A stretch of 58,000 bases of DNA from Adiantum capillus-veneris (taxonomy: Eukaryota; Streptophyta; Polypodiopsida; Polypodiales; Pteridaceae), in NCBI GenBank assembly GCA_014529385.2, contig CM043960.1, forward strand, positions 23,390,896 through 23,448,895. Direction: 5' to 3'. The notes under the pieces are model-generated. The model was not told where the DNA came from. It saw only the letters and a list, made by a program, of their open reading frames with translations, and ran no database searches. Shown one piece after another: positions 32,801 to 42,392 of this stretch (its first letter is position 1; each line of letters starts with the position of its first letter). Position numbers and translations under genes: made by a program.

Positions 32801-34329
32801 ATCAAGTTGCCGATGCACTTTCACGACGACCAAAAGTTAATGCGGTGTCTATAGCTACTCACAATGATCTATCCTCTATGATAGATGAGTATGCTACTGA
32901 CCCTGACTTTAGAGACATAATGTCAGCCCTTGCTTTGGGGAAGAAAGAGGAACCATTCACCTTGCAGGATGGTTATCTTCTCCACGGCAATAGGCTATGT
33001 GTTACCCATTCCCTTCGTGAGAAGGTTATGTATGAATCCCATGCTCCTCCATATGCAGGGCATAGAGGTATTCAACCTACTCTCCGAGGAGTAGAGACGT
33101 ATTTCTATTGGCCTACCATGAAAGTGGACATACAAGAGTATGTTTCAAAATGTGTAGTATGCCAAAAGACCAAGTATGATAGAGGGAAGCAACCTGGATT
33201 ACTCCAGCCATTGCCTATTCCAAATTCACCATGGGAGAGTATATCCATGGATTTCATCTTTGGATTACCCAAGTCTATCCATGGGAATACAGGAATATGG
33301 ACAATAGTCGACAGGTTTAGCAAGCAAGCACATTTTATTCCTGTCAAAAAGACTATTAAGGCACATCAAATGGCAACTCTCTTCATATCTCAGATTTTCA
33401 AACACCATGGATTACCCACATCCATCGTGTCAGATAGAGATCCTAGAATGACCAGTAATTTCTGGAAAGGTCTCTTTGAAAATCTAGGAACAAGATTGAA
33501 TTTCTCTTCGGCCTATCACCCACAAACGGATGGCCAAAGTGAGATAGCCAATCTTACGATACTCGATCTACTCAAGACTTATGTTACCGAAGTAGATCAA
33601 CGCTCACAATGGGAAAAGTATTTACCGCTAGTAGAGTATGCCTACAATAATACTGTACATACTTCTACGGGCAAAGCACCTTTCGAGATCATAGAAGGAA
33701 GACCTAAAAGTCCCTTGCTACTGAAAGTACATGGGAAGATCTTCGCCGCCGATGAGTATAGCCGTGACCTACAAGAATCTTTTCAAAAGATTAGGGAGGC
33801 TATAGCCATCTCTCAACAAAGGCAAAAAGCTGCTGCTGATAAGCACAGAAGAGCCTTAATGTTCAAAGAAAATGATTGGGTCTTACTCAAGTTTCCTAAG
33901 GCTCGATTAAGGCAAACGACGGGCAAAAATCCTACGGGCCATCAAAAGTATTATGCTAAACTAGCAAAAAGATACTATGGTCCTTTCCAAATCTTGAAGC
34001 CTATCAATGAGACGGCTTATCAACTCAAGTTGCCCAACCATTGGCTTATACACAATGCCTTTCATGTAAGCTTACTTAAGCCCTACAAAGGAGAGCCACC
34101 AATTGAACCAATTATTGAAGACCCTCCCGAAGTTGAAGACCAAGAAGAGGTGCTACAACCCGAAGCTATCCTTCGGCATGAAGACAAGGTACTACGACAT
34201 GGTAAGATTATCCGACGGTATCTTATTAAGTTCAAAAATTATCCTTTTGAAGATGCTAAATGGATGCAAGGAGTACAACTTAAGGATAGTATGAACCTTG
34301 TCAATGCTTACAATGCTACATTAGAGTAA
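29857..34329 (+). CDS. Gypsy-A gag-pol polyprotein, 1490 codons open
   Basis: Domains in order: an arginine/serine-rich stretch (residues 2-75); the gag assembly domain with WWASLRGNGEAPKTW near 148; an Asn-rich linker; a CCHC knuckle at 327-340 (CFKCGEQGHGYRSC); aspartic protease with FDPGSTLNFIS near 385 (DPGS rather than DSGA); RT with VDYRAL near 635, [12 protein letters not shown], and the active site FFDD at about 732-735, where YVDD is commoner; RNase H from about 879 with CDACGDCLGAVL and RTDHQSLKY; integrase with the H2C2 zinc module near 1068-1102 and D, D, E in MDFIFGLP (1132), VSDRDPRM (1192) and TDGQSEIAN (about 1228); and a chromodomain-like end from about 1438 (RRYLIKFKNYPFEDAKWM), which in related elements directs integration into heterochromatin. 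No stop occurs in 4.47 kb. The upstream gag start is out of frame. Confidence 0.95.
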   Translation: MAPRRRRSRRSPTPPKRKRATHSPSPHHSERQERKQRKKRARKRSPSSPSSSPSFSSDESYGYSPREYKRGGHRKSFPAWRRSQKLKKFKEGGKSISFLTYDGTFGATDKVLAFIQQFDAAFGDEGFTESSKLRHVAMHFQKSARQWWASLRGNGEAPKTWKTLRVSIMKQFLPSDTKDKVLTEWRGLKLLSHESINKYVDKFWDLHLKATVFQKIDFAEQRQQFCAGLPEEMAEYINSQRPGTITEVIHHTMVASRINFHQGARRNVKPMENKDKNDAKGKSNAQNNSQGTSNNNNNNRSKEKGVYKGKNKLSPEELEAFRKDHKCFKCGEQGHGYRSCPKKNTRNETPRASTIEAPKEDAHCKGSSLSYAWGKVREHDAFILFDPGSTLNFISIELATKLGIQAFEMGDIVTADAAFKGQQASVTPLIGKLRLHVQSYVDKEDFFISPLQHQDVILGAPWFDRMAANMKFPERRIYFTYRGKNMYIDASERGRTIPLVNPLSFDKSMKSSVSAYMIYVKESLKANNVSSNENDRNQEELDLSTFLKGFQDVFIDDIPMDLPPKRGDDDHRIELLPGSSPPNKPPYRVSQAQQEEIMRQVQELVDKGMVRPSSSPFCSPVLLVQKKDGTYRMCVDYRALNHITIKNRFPVPRVEDLFDKLQGSTYFSRIDLKSGYHQIRIVDEDILKTAFRTTFGLYEYLVMPFGLTNAPATFNRLMEKIFRPYRKFTGVFFDDIIIYSKSLEEHKQHLQVIFQALRENKLFLNQKKSEFFLQEIQYLGHIISHDGIRMDPSKLEVIKSWPNPRNLHELRSFIGMCAYYRRFIAKFSQVAGPLHDLTKKNVKFVWTAKEQNAFEKLKEKLTSQPVLVLPDLSKPFEVQCDACGDCLGAVLLQEGHAIAYESRRLNGDERVLGIYEKELLAVLHALDTWKHYLLGTPFILRTDHQSLKYFMTQTKLSDKQMRWANFLSQFNFHIAHIAGKHNQVADALSRRPKVNAVSIATHNDLSSMIDEYATDPDFRDIMSALALGKKEEPFTLQDGYLLHGNRLCVTHSLREKVMYESHAPPYAGHRGIQPTLRGVETYFYWPTMKVDIQEYVSKCVVCQKTKYDRGKQPGLLQPLPIPNSPWESISMDFIFGLPKSIHGNTGIWTIVDRFSKQAHFIPVKKTIKAHQMATLFISQIFKHHGLPTSIVSDRDPRMTSNFWKGLFENLGTRLNFSSAYHPQTDGQSEIANLTILDLLKTYVTEVDQRSQWEKYLPLVEYAYNNTVHTSTGKAPFEIIEGRPKSPLLLKVHGKIFAADEYSRDLQESFQKIREAIAISQQRQKAAADKHRRALMFKENDWVLLKFPKARLRQTTGKNPTGHQKYYAKLAKRYYGPFQILKPINETAYQLKLPNHWLIHNAFHVSLLKPYKGEPPIEPIIEDPPEVEDQEEVLQPEAILRHEDKVLRHGKIIRRYLIKFKNYPFEDAKWMQGVQLKDSMNLVNAYNATLE

Positions 34330-34688
34330 GCAAATGTACAAATTTCTTTTAAATAACTCATGTTTTTGTCTTATATGACTAGTCCTCTTTTTAATTGTGC
34401 ACAAATTTAACTAGTATGCATGCTTAGAATCATGTTTGTGATGACGACGTCTCTCAAACACCAAGTAGAATTTGTCACTCTACTTTGGGAGAATGAAATG
34501 GACTAAAGAGCAGACATGCTTGCGGCAGCTATGTCTCCCAAGCACCAAATGGATTAGTCATCCATCTTGGAAAGATGTCGTAGGGTAAAAAGGGATCCTT
34601 TACCCGCTAAGTACGATTGACTAATGACTAAGACTTTATCTCTTCTACCTCATAGTCGAGGACGACTATGATTTCAAGAGAGAGGTAA
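34330..34688 (+). other. Gypsy-A 3' untranslated region and polypurine tract
   Basis: About 350 bp after the polyprotein stop, ending in the purine tract AAGAGAGAGGTAA (34676-34688) directly before the 3' LTR. The same stretch follows the C polyprotein at 47165-47525. No conserved frame. Confidence 0.75.
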
Positions 34689-36312
34689 TGTCATAAAATC
34701 TAATATCTAACTAACCCAAATGATTTTCTCATATTAAATTGATCACTTAATGTGGGAGAATAAACGGGAACAAGTGTTAAGATATAGGTATGTGCTTATA
34801 GATCTATCTCAACACGGGGCCAATGTAAAGGGGCCCAAAAGGGAGATGGTCTATCAAAGAGCAAGGCTAACCAATGGAGCATAAGACCTTAGGGTTAGCT
34901 TCATTGAAGACCTCCAATAAATGTGTGTAAAAGTCCTTTGACCTTAAGTAAGCTAGGGCTGAGCTTGAGGTGGGAACCCGGCCCAAGCTCGAGGTGCTTG
35001 TCCTGCTTGAGGTGCTTGTCATGCTTGAGGTGTTTTTCATGCTTGAGGTGCTTGATTAAGATGCTTGAGGTGCTTGACTGGCTCCATGCTTGAGGTGCTT
35101 GACTTGCTGCATGATTAAAGTACTTGAGGTGCCTTGAGAAGCTTGCCTGAGATGCTTGTGGGAACCCCCCCTAGTTCAAGTGCTTTGTCATGCTTGGTGA
35201 GTAAGGTGCTTGATCACCTAAAAGTCAAAAGCATTCCTACAAGAGGGGGGGCGAGCCCTTTTCCTAGGGCCTAGAGAGAGAACACCCACTCACACACACA
35301 AGGGAAGCCCATCTTGAAGAGGCAGCAAGGACACATGTCAGGCCCCTACCCATGTTACCTTCATGTGTTGCTTGAAGCCTATTGGCTAGGCTTCAAAGGG
35401 GTCCAATGATAAATTACATGAATTATCTAATTGTTTTAGCATTTATCAAGTCCTCTCTCTCAAAGGGGAAAGGGGGACACTTGTCCCAAGGCTACCCATG
35501 TTGCTTGTAATGGCTCCTGCTTGTGATTGGCTAGGCCTGGAGGGGTCCAATGAGCTTCAGGCATGAGCTACAAGGGGGGGTCGACCCAAGCAAGCTAGGG
35601 GGGTGCCTAGGGGGTATACTCACCCACACACACTCACAAGCACTCTCATTGTGTGATATGCAAAGTGCAAGAGCTCCCTCTCCAAGCAAGTAGAGGTTGA
35701 GAGCCTACACCAACACTCTTGGCTATGGAGTGCAAATCCAACCAAGAGCCATGCTTCAATGCTTAAGCTTGCCATCTCCTTCTTCTTCATTACTATGCTA
35801 TTATGTATGCTAGCAACAAGAGTATGATAAGTGAGGAACTAATTCTTTCTCCTACGAAATGTTTCTTCTTCCTCTTCCCTACCCTCATTCCCTGCTAGCT
35901 CTCTCCACCTTCGAAGGTGTTTGAGGTCTTGGGACTGAGGCTTGGGATAGTTAAAGCTTTCTTCAAGTTTATGTTATGTTTGTGGTGCATGAAGCCTTCC
36001 ATCTTCATGGCATCACCTAGGTCACAAGGAACACAAAGACTGTATTGTAACAAGTCTCTCTTTATGGGAGAAATCATAATACAAATGCCTATTGGAGGGG
36101 GGACCGGCTCCACATAAATCCGGTCCTCAATTGTTGTCATGTTCTCTAAACTCTCTCTCTTGCAAAAGTATTGTCTATGCCAAGTTAACTAATTGCTATG
36201 ATTATGTTGCTATCTTCAATTATGTCTACCCGCTATGCTCACAAAATCATTTCTTGAAAGTACTCTCATTAAATTCCGCTATTCTCAAATTGAATAGGCA
36301 AATTCCATTACA
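34689..36312 (+). repeat. Gypsy-A 3' LTR
   Basis: 1624 bp, almost identical to 27509-29133. Visible differences are about five substitutions and a one-base indel. It is followed directly by ctcatg and the remainder of Gypsy-B gag. Confidence 0.94.
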
Positions 36313-37430
36313 CTCATGAGTCTATCCACAAGTATGTAGATAAGTTTTGGAATTTACATCTCAAGGCTACTGTCTTTCAAAAGATAGACTTTGCTGAGCA
36401 AAGGCAACAATTCTGTGCGGGATTACCCGAAGAGATGGTCGAATACGTCAACTCTCAATGGCCTGGTTCTATCAGCGAAGTAATCCATCACACCATGGTA
36501 ACTTCACGCATCAATTTCCATCAAGGGGCTAGACAGAATGTCAAGCCCATGGAAAACAAAGACAAAATTGATGCAAAGAGGAAAACCAATGTTCAAAATT
36601 CTTCCCAAGGCACTTGCAACAACAACAACAACAATCGGTCCAAGGAGAAGGGAGTTAACAAAGGCAAAAACAAACTCTCTCTTGAAGAGCTTGAAGCTTT
36701 TTGCAAGGACCACAAGTGTTTCAAGTGTGGGGAGCAAGGATATGGCTATCGTTCTTGCCGCCCCAAGAAGAATGCTCGCAATGAGACTCCTAGGGCTTCC
36801 ACGATCGAAGCTCCAAAAGAGGATGCTCATTGCAAAGGATCATCTCTATCTTATGCTTGAGGAAAGGTAAGGGAACATGATGTCTTCATCTTGTTTGACC
36901 CTTGCTCTACTCACAACTTCATATCAATGGAGTTGGCCACCAAGTTGGGCATTCAAGATTTTGAGATGGGAGATACTGTCACTGCCAATGGAGCTTTCAA
37001 GCGACAACAAGCCTTCGTTACTCCCTTGATTGGGAAGTTGAGGCTTCATGTCCAAAGCTATGTTGACAAAGAAGACTTCTTCATCTCTCGTCTCCGACAT
37101 GAGGATGCTATCCTAGGGGCGCCATGGTTTGATCGCATGGCTGCCAATATGAAGTTCTCGGAAAGGAGAATCTACTTCACCTACAAGGGAAAGAACATGT
37201 ATATAGATGCTAGTGAGCGTGGTTGCACTATTCCACTTGTAAATCCTCCTGCTTTTGATAAGTCAATGAAGAGCTCAGTTTTTGCATACATGATTTTTGT
37301 CAAAGAGTCTCTAAAAGATACTAATGTTTCATCAAATGTAAATGGTAGGAATCAAGAAGATTTAGACTTGTGTAATTTTCTAAAAGGATTCCAAGATGTG
37401 TATATCCCTATGGACTTACCTCCAAAATGA
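36313..37430 (+). pseudogene. Gypsy-B gag C-terminal part and protease
   Basis: Gag continues with DFAEQRQQFCAGLPEEM-like sequence (36380-36440). It has an Asn-rich linker and a zinc knuckle CFKCGEQGYGYRSC, in which the usual histidine before GYRSC is tyrosine, so zinc binding is doubtful. A stop at 36858-36860 splits it from the protease (FDPCSTHNFIS), which differs from A's DPGS. The frame ends at TGA 37428-37430 after DLPPK, the same place as in C and D. Confidence 0.88.
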
Positions 37431-39830
37431 GGGGATGATGACCATCGCATTGAGCTCCTTCCAGGAAGCTCACAACTCAACAAGCCTCCTTATCGAGTCT
37501 CACAAGCTCAACAAGAGGAGATAATGAGGCAAGTACAGGAATTGGTAGACAAAGGGATGGTGATGTCTAGTTCCTCTCCCTTTTGTTCTCCAGTCCTTTT
37601 AGTGCAAAAGAAAGATGGTACATACCGTATGTGCATGGACTATCGAGCACTTAACCATATACACTATCAAAAACAGATTTCCCGTGCCTCGGGTAGAAGA
37701 TCTGTTTGATAAGCTACAAGGCTCTACCTAGTTCTGTAGGATTGATCTTAAAAGTGGCTATTATCAAATAAGGATAGTGGATGAAGTTATCCTAAAGACC
37801 TCGTTTTGCACAACGTTTGGTCTTTATGAATATCTAGTCATGCCTTTTGGCTTGACTAATGCACCAGCTATGTTCAATCGTCTCATGGAGAAAATTTTTA
37901 GACCTTATCGTAAATTCACTAGAGTGTTCTTTGATGATACCATCATCTAATCCAAGTCTTTGGAGGAACATAAGCAACATCTCTAAGTGATTTTTCAAGC
38001 ATTGAGGGAGAATAAGCTTTTTCTCAACCAAAAGAAAAGTGAATTTTTCCTTCAAGAGATTCAATACTTAGGTCATATTATCTCTCAAGATGGCATCCGT
38101 ATGGATCCATCAAAGTTAGAGGTAATAAAAGCATGGCCTAATCCAAGGAATCTACATGAGCTGAGAAGCTTTATTGGTATGTGCGCATACTATAGACGCT
38201 TCATAGCAAAATTCTCTCAAATAGCAGGACCACTACATGACTTAACTAAGAAGAACATTAAGTATGTATGGACTGCTAAGGAGCAAAATACTTTTGATAA
38301 GCTCAAGGAGAAGCGTACCTCCCAACCAATCCTCATGCTTCCGGATCTTTCAAAGCCATTTGAAAGATCAATGTGATGCTTGGTGGTGATTGCCTTGGAG
38401 CAGTTTTGCTTCAAGAAGGGCATGCCATAGCATATGAGAGCCGAAGGCTCAATACAGATGAACGAGTCTTGGGCATTTATGAGAAAGAGCTTTTAGCTGT
38501 TCTACATGTTCTAGACACATGGAAGCACTACCTATTGGGGACTCCATTTATTCTACGAACCGACCACCAAAGTCTCAAGTATTTCATGATGCAAACCAAG
38601 CTTTCTGACAAACAAATGAGATGGGCAATTTTTCTTTTGCAATTTAATTTCCATATTGCTCACATTGCTGGTAAGCACAATCTAGTGGCCGATGCGCTTT
38701 CATGACAACCAAAAGATAATGCGGTGTCTATAGCTACTCACAATAATCTATCCTCCATGATAGATGAGAATGCTACTAACCCTGACTTTAGAGACATAAT
38801 GTCAGCCCTTGCTTTGAGGAAGAAAGAGGAACCATTCACCTTGCAGGATGGTTATCTTCTCCATGACAATAGGCTATGTGTTATCCATTCCCTTCGTGGA
38901 GAAAGTTATGTATGAATCCCATGCTCTTCCCTATGCGGGGCATAGAGGTATTCAACCTACTCTTCGAGGAGTAGAGACATATTTCTATTGGCCTACCATG
39001 CAAGTGGACATACAAGAGTATGCTTCAAAATGTGTAGTATGCCAAAAGACCAAGGATGATAGAGGGAAGCAACCTGGATTATTCCAGTCATTACCTATCC
39101 CAAATTCACCATGGGAGAGTATATCCATGGATTTCATCTTTGGATTACCCAAGTCTATCCATGGGAATACGGGAATATGGACAATAGTCAACAGGTTTAG
39201 CAAGCAAGCACACTTTATTCCTCTAAAAAAAGACTATTAAGGCACACCAAATGGCAACTCTTGTCATATCTCAGATTTTCAAACACCATGGATTACCAAC
39301 ATCCATTGTGTTAGATAGAGATCCTAGAATGACCAGTAATTTTTGGAAAGGTCTCTTTGAAAATTTAGGAACAAGATTGAATTTCTCTTCAGCTTATCAC
39401 TCACAAACGGATGGCCAAAGTGAGATAGCCAATCTTATGATGCTCGATCTACGAAAGACTTATGTTACAGAATTAGATCAATGCTCACAATGGGAAAAGT
39501 ACTTACCACTTGTAGAGTATGCCTACAATAATACTGTACATACTTCTACGGAAAAAACACATTTTGAGATCATTGAGGGAAGACCTAAAAGTCCCTTGTT
39601 ACTCAAAGTACATGGGAAGATCTTCACCGCTGATGAGTATAGCCATGACCTACAAGAATCTTTTCAAAAGATTAAGGAGTCTATATCCATCTCTCAACAA
39701 AGGCAAAAAGCTGCTGCTGACAAGCAGAGAAGGGCCTTAACGTTGAAAGAAAATGATTGGGTCTTACTCAAGTTTCCTAAAGCTCGATTAAGGAAAATGA
39801 CGGGAAAAATCCTACGGGCCATCAAAAAGA
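37431..39830 (+). pseudogene. Gypsy-B RT, RNase H and integrase relic
   Basis: RT begins with VQELVDKGMV; an insertion after LNHI (about 37660) shifts the frame. Stops follow near 37731 and 37948. The active-site stretch now reads FFDDTII. The frame 37987-38376 has the RT thumb (EIQYLGHIISQDGIRMDP). RNase H at 38373-38705 keeps RTDHQSLKYFM. Integrase at 38848-39240 has GHRGIQPTLRG and VVCQKTK, and 39251-39859 has LDRDPRMTSNF and TDGQSEIAN, so the three catalytic positions are still legible. The C-terminus is deleted. Confidence 0.9.
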
Positions 39831-39837
39831 GAGATAA

Positions 39838-39974
39838 CGTAAAAAAATCTACTATCTAACCAACCCAAATGATTTTCTCATATTAAATTGATCACTTAAT
39901 GTGGGAGAATAAACGGGAACAAGGGTTAAGATATAGACATGTGCTTATAGATTTATCTCAACACGGGGCCAATG
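39838..39974 (+). repeat. Gypsy-B 3' LTR fragment
   Basis: The first about 140 bp of the family LTR, with the terminal TG changed to CG and a small deletion (cgtaaaaaaatctact). It ends at ACACGGGGCCAATG, where a different repeat starts. Confidence 0.85.
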
Positions 39975-40341
39975 GTGCTTACTGTTGATCAATAGGTGGT
40001 CATAAAGTGATTTGGAATGCTTTTTGGTGCCAAGAAAGTGGTAACCAGGTGCTTTGAAAGTGCTCTGAAGAAAGTGCTTTGAAGTGCTTATTGTTGATCA
40101 ATAGGTGGTCAGAAAGTGATTTGAAATGCTTTTTGGTGCCAAGAAAGTGGTAACTAGGTGCTTTGAAAGTGCTCTGAAGTTGTTTTGAAAGTGGTAGCTA
40201 GGTGCTTAGAAAGTGGTGACCGGGTGGTTAGAAAGTGCTCTGACGTGCTCAATGGTGCTCAATAGGTGGTTAAAAAGTGCTAAACAAGTTGTTAGAGACC
40301 GCTAAGAAATTCTAGCTAACACAAAGAGCACCCTGTGGCTT
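39975..40341. repeat. Minisatellite between Gypsy-B and Gypsy-C
   Basis: Two units of about 109 bp (39975-40083 and 40084 to about 40190) begin gtgcttactgttgatcaata or a one-base variant. Each contains a ttggtgccaagaaagtgg block and a tgctttgaaagtgctctgaa block. Shorter, decayed subunits (aggtgcttagaaagtgg and similar) continue to about 40290. The theme ggtgctt-aaagtg resembles the LTR minisatellite loosely, so it may come from the variable part of another LTR. Confidence 0.8.
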
Positions 40342-41978
40342 TGTCATAAAATCTAATATCTAATATCTAACCAACCCAAATGATTTTCTCATATTAAATT
40401 GACCACTTAATGTGGGAGAATAAACGGGAACAAGTGTTAAGATATAGACATGTGCTTATAGATCTATCTCAACACGGGGCCAATGGTAAAGGGGCCCAAA
40501 TGAGAGATGGTCTATCAAAGAGCAAGCCTAACAAATGGAGCATAAGACCTTAGGGTTAGCTTCATTGAAGACCTCCAATAATGTGTGTAAAAAGCCTTTG
40601 ACCTTAGGTAAGCCAGGGCTGAGATCTTGAGGCGCGGGAACCCGACCCAGCTCGAGGTGCTTGTCCTGCTTGATGACTAAGGTGCTTGAGGTGCTTGATG
40701 ATTGAGGTGCTTGAGATGCTTGAGGTGCTTGAGATGCTTGAGGTGCTTAATTATTGAGATGCTTGAGGTGCTTGACATGCTTGAGATGCTAGGGTTGCAC
40801 TTGAGGTGAGAACCCACCCCAAGCTTAAAGTGCTTATGAGCCAAGCTTGTGGTGGGAATTGGGCCTATGCATGAGGGGTTGAGGTGTCAAAAAGTCAAAG
40901 ATTCAATCCCTACAAGGAGGGGGCGAGCCCTACATGAGGGGGGATGAGAGAGAACACCCACACACTCACACAAGGCATGCATGGTACAAAGAAAGCAAAA
41001 GGGACACTTGTCAAGTTCCTCCTCATGTTGCCCTCATGGTGTGCCTGAAGCCTATTGGTTGGCCACCCAAGGGGTCCAATAATAATTTAGGATATTTAAT
41101 TAATTGATTTAGCATTTATCTAGTCCTCTCTCTCAAAGGGGAAAGGGGGACAATTGTCTCAAGGCTACCCTTGCTGCTTGTAATGCCTCCTGTTGTGATT
41201 GGCTAGGCCTCGAGGGGTCCAATGAGCTTCAAGCATGAGATACAAGGGGGGGTCGACCCAAGCAAGCTAGGGGGTTGCTTAGGGGGTATACTCACCCACA
41301 CACACTCACAAACACTCTCATTGTGTGCTATGCAAAGTGCAAGAGCTCCCTCTCCTTCTCCAAGCAAGTAGAGGTTGAGAGCCTCCACCAACACTCTTGG
41401 ATATGGAGTGCAAATCCAACCAAGATCCATGCTTCAATGCTTAAGATTTCCATCTCCTTCTTCTTCATTACTATGCTATTATGTATGCTAACAACAAGAG
41501 TTATGATAAGTGAGGAACTAATTCTTTCTCCTACGAAATGTTTCTTCTTCCTCTTCCCTACCCTCATTCCCTGCTAGCTCTCTCCACCTTCGAAGGTGTT
41601 TGAGGTCTTGGGATAGTTAAAGCTTTCTTCAAGTTTATGTTATGTTTGTGATGCATGAAGCTTTCCATCTTCATTGCATCACCTAGGTCACAAGGAACAC
41701 AAAGATTGTATTGTAACAAGTCTCTCTTAATGGGAGAAATCATAATACAAATGCCTATTGGAGGGGGGACCGGCTCCACATAAATCTGGTCCTCAACTGT
41801 TGTCATGTTCTCTAAATTCTCTCTCTTGGAAAATTATGGTTCATGCCAAGTTAACTAATTGCTATGATTATGTTGCTATATTCAATTATGTTCACCCGCT
41901 ATGCTCACAAAGTCATTTCTCAAAAGTACCCTCATTAATTTCCGCTACTCTCAAATTAAATAGGCCAGTTCCATTACA
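40342..41978 (+). repeat. Gypsy-C 5' LTR
   Basis: 1637 bp, TG...CA. It carries the gcttgaggt/gcttgagat minisatellite at about 40640-40790. It differs from the middle LTR by scattered substitutions and by repeat number in the minisatellite. Confidence 0.92.
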
Positions 41979-41979
41979 T

Positions 41980-41991
41980 TGGTATCAGAGC
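41980..41991 (+). other. Gypsy-C primer binding site (tRNA-iMet)
   Basis: TGGTATCAGAGC, one base after the LTR. Confidence 0.92.
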
Positions 41992-42392
41992 ATTTGGTTT
42001 CTCTTTTCTTACTTAAGAAGAGAGGTCCTTAAGTAGCCTATAAATGGTTGATGTTGTTAATTATATTAGGGTAAGTGGAACTGGGATCTATTATCGGTTT
42101 TGTTGAGCCCACTATGTGGGGGATGGTGCACACCTCGGGAGCTTTGGATTTAATAATGGAGTCTTTTTAGACTTGCCTACGGCTTTACCATTATTGAGCC
42201 ATAAGAAGTCCGAAAGGAGGTAGCCCTTGGAAACTCTGCTATGTTAGACCTACTCCTCTACTCTATATAATTAACCACTTCTAGCCGTGGGTGTAGATAC
42301 TTAAGAGCCGATTTTCAAAGGCTAAGAGGAGTGGCAACTAAGGTTTTGAATTGCCAAAGCATACACTAAGTACATACATAAATTTTGTTAAC

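Larger units (their letters stand above)
27509..36312 (+). mobile_element. Gypsy-A: complete, very young Ty3/Gypsy chromovirus-like retrotransposon
   Basis: An 8.8-kb element: 5' LTR 27509-29133, PBS 29135-29146, gag ATG 29549, polyprotein to 34329, polypurine tract 34676-34688, 3' LTR 34689-36312. The sequence ctcatg flanks both ends (27503-27508 and 36313-36318), consistent with a target duplication of 5-6 bp. The LTRs differ at only about six positions in 1.6 kb by eye. The element lies within gag of Gypsy-B, a member of its own family. RT-RNase H-integrase order and the chromodomain-like tail place it with chromoviruses. It has one visible coding lesion, a one-base deletion in gag. Confidence 0.95.
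36313..39974 (+). mobile_element. Gypsy-B, right part (gag to truncated 3' LTR)
   Basis: Resumes Gypsy-B gag exactly where it was broken at 27508 (LSHES-HKYVDKFW). It continues through protease, RT, RNase H and most of integrase. Near 39826 a deletion of about 0.7 kb removes the integrase C-terminus, the chromodomain-like tail and the 3' UTR, joining integrase to the polypurine tract. The 3' LTR (about 39838-39974) is only about 140 bp before it breaks at a minisatellite. Confidence 0.9.
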
